Source: Spartobacteria bacterium (GTDB lineage Bacteria; Verrucomicrobiota; Verrucomicrobiia; Chthoniobacterales; Chthoniobacteraceae). From it: 7,622 nucleotides of DNA. The notes beneath the pieces were generated by a model that saw only the letters and a list, made by a program, of their open reading frames with translations, was not told the DNA's origin and did not search any database. The DNA is taken from contig JANXWU010000166.1 in assembly GCA_025350985.1 (NCBI GenBank), positions 1 to 7,622 of the forward strand, written 5' to 3'. Shown in pieces: positions 6,478-7,622 of the stretch. Within the stretch, counting starts at the first letter, position 1. The number at the start of each line of letters is the position of its first letter. A program made the position numbers and the translations under genes.

Positions 6478-7301
6478 TTCGTTTTCTTCGCTTTGTTTTT
6501 GTCGTCGCCACCCTGGTCGCTGATGACGGTTTTCGTCTTGCCGCCTTTGCTGTGCAGGGCACCGGCGCGGTTCAACGTCATCACCACTCCCGCCTCCATC
6601 GCGATGTGCGTGTTGATGCCCTGCTGAAGCTGAGGCCACGTCGCCGGGTCGGCCGTGCCCGAGAGCACGATGTCGCCGGTGTTCGCGTCGTAATCCGCCC
6701 GTGAAGATTTACCGACGTAATGCACCGGCTCGCCGCCGTCCGGGTCCGGTTTGTCCTGCACGATCACGACGTGTCCCTCGGCCAGCGCGCGATCAATTCC
6801 GCTGCCGCTCGGAGCGGCTTCGTCCTTCGCCCCGGCGGGCTTTCCGCCGTCCGCAGCGGGTTTGGAAATGGGTTTCACCGCGGGAGTTGGCGACGCCTTC
6901 GGCTTTGGCGTCGATTTTCCATCCGGTTTCACAGCCAAAGTTCCGTCCGGGTTTTTCTTCGGCTCCTTTGGCGGCGGTTGTTTCAAAAACGCCGTCAGCT
7001 TGTCGCAGTTCAAAGTGAACTCCGGGTCCTTTACCAGCACCGCCCCGATGAAAATTGCCTTGTGCGATTTCTCCTCGAAGTTCGCCTCCGTTTCACAAGT
7101 GATTTCCGTCGGCGGCTTCGGCGCAGTCGCAACATTTTTGTCACCTTCTCCAGGCTTGGTCGATTTCGCCGGAGCCACCGGCTCAGAGCCGATTGCCAGC
7201 GGGTCGAGCGCGCGCAGATTGCGGACGGCGGGCGCCTGTGCGGAGGCTGCAAACGGGATGGTCAAAAGCAGCCCGCAGCCGAAAAGAATTCGTTTGGTCA
7301 T
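6474..7301 (-). CDS. lptA: LptA-like periplasmic LPS transport protein (OstA domain) with proline/lysine-rich insert
   Basis: Predicted periplasmic bridge protein carrying LPS from the inner-membrane complex to LptD. Its 275 residues exceed the usual 180-200. A signal peptide is clear: basic MTKR, a hydrophobic stretch to about residue 19, and a probable cut after ASA (A21). OstA-type beta-jellyroll segments lie at about 66-107 (ITCETEANFEEKSHKAIFIG, then VKDPEFTLNCDKLTAFLK) and 169-250, the latter including YVGKSSRADYDANTGDIVLS. Between them is a low-complexity insert (about 108-168) rich in Pro, Lys, Ala and Gly with recurring PDG and KP units. A second low-complexity segment (about 36-64) follows the signal peptide, and the tail is lysine-rich. 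The gene lies between lptC-like and lptB genes with ATGA and GTGA overlaps, which supports LptA over another OstA-domain protein. The first 60 or so mature residues match nothing I recognise. Confidence 0.83.
   Translation of the reverse strand: MTKRILFGCGLLLTIPFAASAQAPAVRNLRALDPLAIGSEPVAPAKSTKPGEGDKNVATAPKPPTEITCETEANFEEKSHKAIFIGAVLVKDPEFTLNCDKLTAFLKQPPPKEPKKNPDGTLAVKPDGKSTPKPKASPTPAVKPISKPAADGGKPAGAKDEAAPSGSGIDRALAEGHVVIVQDKPDPDGGEPVHYVGKSSRADYDANTGDIVLSGTADPATWPQLQQGINTHIAMEAGVVMTLNRAGALHSKGGKTKTVISDQGGDDKNKAKKTK
6798..6980 (-). other. low-complexity insert inside LptA
   Basis: These codons give about 61 residues dominated by Pro, Lys, Ala and Gly between two jellyroll halves of LptA, with imperfect repeats such as NPDGT, KPDGK and KPAADGGKPA. 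The frame is intact through it. It would form a flexible, positively charged loop in the periplasm. Confidence 0.7.
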
Positions 7302-7622
7302 GGTTCAGTTTTTCCAGAAGTCATCGACGCGCGGTCGAAAATCAACATGCGAACGTGGCCGAGCATTTTCGCCTCGCGCGTGATGGCGTTGAATCGCATC
7401 CGCTCGCCGGTCAGCTCGAAGTCGTCGCGCCGGATGGTCACCGGCTCGTTGCTTGTAAGAATCTCCGTGTTCAGGTCGAGCACCGACGTCGCGAGCTTGA
7501 TCGTCATCTCAGTCGCCCCCGTTTCGTCGAAGGTTTCCACGGTCACGCCGGACATGTTCAAGTGGTAATTGTCGGCGCGTTTGGCGAGGCCGATGCTGAA
7601 AAGCATTTCCAATTTTCCATTC
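7298..7622 (-). CDS. lptC: LptC-like LPS export periplasmic protein (C-terminal part; start beyond window)
   Basis: The frame is open from the window edge through 107 codons to a TGA at 7300-7298 that overlaps the lptA ATG as ATGA. The fragment resembles the C-terminal half of the LptC/OstA family: alternating beta-strand-like segments with LDLNTEILTSNEPVTIRRDD, then FELTGERMRFNAITREAKML and GHVRMLIFD. LptC is a single-span inner-membrane protein that hands LPS from LptB2FG to LptA; the membrane anchor would be in the missing N-terminal part. A TTG at 7612 could be read as a start, but the frame continues past it to the edge and the family needs more sequence upstream, so the gene is taken as partial. 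Its position before lptA and lptB supports LptC. A second LptA-like OstA protein is the main alternative. Confidence 0.7.
   Translation of the reverse strand, partial: NGKLEMLFSIGLAKRADNYHLNMSGVTVETFDETGATEMTIKLATSVLDLNTEILTSNEPVTIRRDDFELTGERMRFNAITREAKMLGHVRMLIFDRASMTSGKTEP

Noticed and set aside
6478..6639. N-terminal extension of lptB to an ATG at 6639 (311 residues).
   Set aside because: The added 54 residues overlap lptA in another frame, look like a shadow (Arg, Gln and Gly rich) and have no counterpart in LptB proteins. The GTG at 6477 with the GTGA overlap fits better.
6720..7568. Plus-strand open frames of 282 and 210 codons opposite lptA and lptC.
   Set aside because: They are antisense to an lptA gene with a signal peptide and coupled overlaps, and they show only low-complexity mirror composition.
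1..7622. A search by eye for CRISPR repeats, insertion sequences, tRNAs or phage genes.
   Set aside because: No regularly spaced repeats, transposase motifs, terminal inverted repeats or tRNA-like folds were seen; the window is filled by chromosomal housekeeping genes.

Overview
The window reads almost entirely on the minus strand (transcription runs from high to low coordinates) and is a dense, protein-coding chromosomal stretch. It suggests a Gram-negative bacterium of moderately high GC. Genes for lipopolysaccharide export (lptC-lptA-lptB) sit upstream of a long ribosome hibernation factor, and HPr kinase/phosphorylase, HPr and PTS enzyme I follow. An HprK/HPr/enzyme I set joined to an Lpt locus, with a GldA/GldF-type ABC exporter next door, would fit Verrucomicrobiota or a relative. 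That placement is inference from gene content; no rRNA or other decisive marker is present.

Layout in the direction of transcription: (1) 7622-5095 holds the 3' part of an lptC-like gene, lptA, lptB and hpf. lptC/lptA overlap by ATGA and lptA/lptB by GTGA, and hpf follows after 36 bases. A strong intrinsic terminator at 5037-5072 closes this unit. (2) 4988-1809 holds hprK, ptsH and ptsI. hprK and ptsH overlap by one base (TAATG). Between ptsH and ptsI lies a 151-base gap in which a 42-codon small ORF with a good Shine-Dalgarno sequence ends by an ATGA overlap with the ptsI start. (3) 1700 to the left edge holds an ABC ATPase and its ABC-2 permease. The permease runs off the window probably only a few residues before its end.

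How the genes work together: LptC and LptA form the periplasmic part of the LPS bridge and LptB is the ATPase that powers it. HPF silences and dimerises ribosomes in slow growth. Enzyme I phosphorylates HPr on its histidine using PEP, while HprK phosphorylates or dephosphorylates HPr on its serine; all the catalytic residues I can check are intact. No sugar-specific enzyme II is in the window, so the phosphorelay may be regulatory here. The arrangement resembles the proteobacterial lptCAB-rpoN-hpf-ptsN neighbourhood, but rpoN is absent and the nitrogen-type PTS genes are replaced by hprK-ptsH-ptsI.

I see no mobile element, CRISPR array, tRNA, rRNA or origin. No stretch over 300 bases lacks a gene. 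The window is mainly well-understood housekeeping genes; the points most worth a second look are the small ORF before ptsI and the terminator plus inverted repeat in front of hprK.
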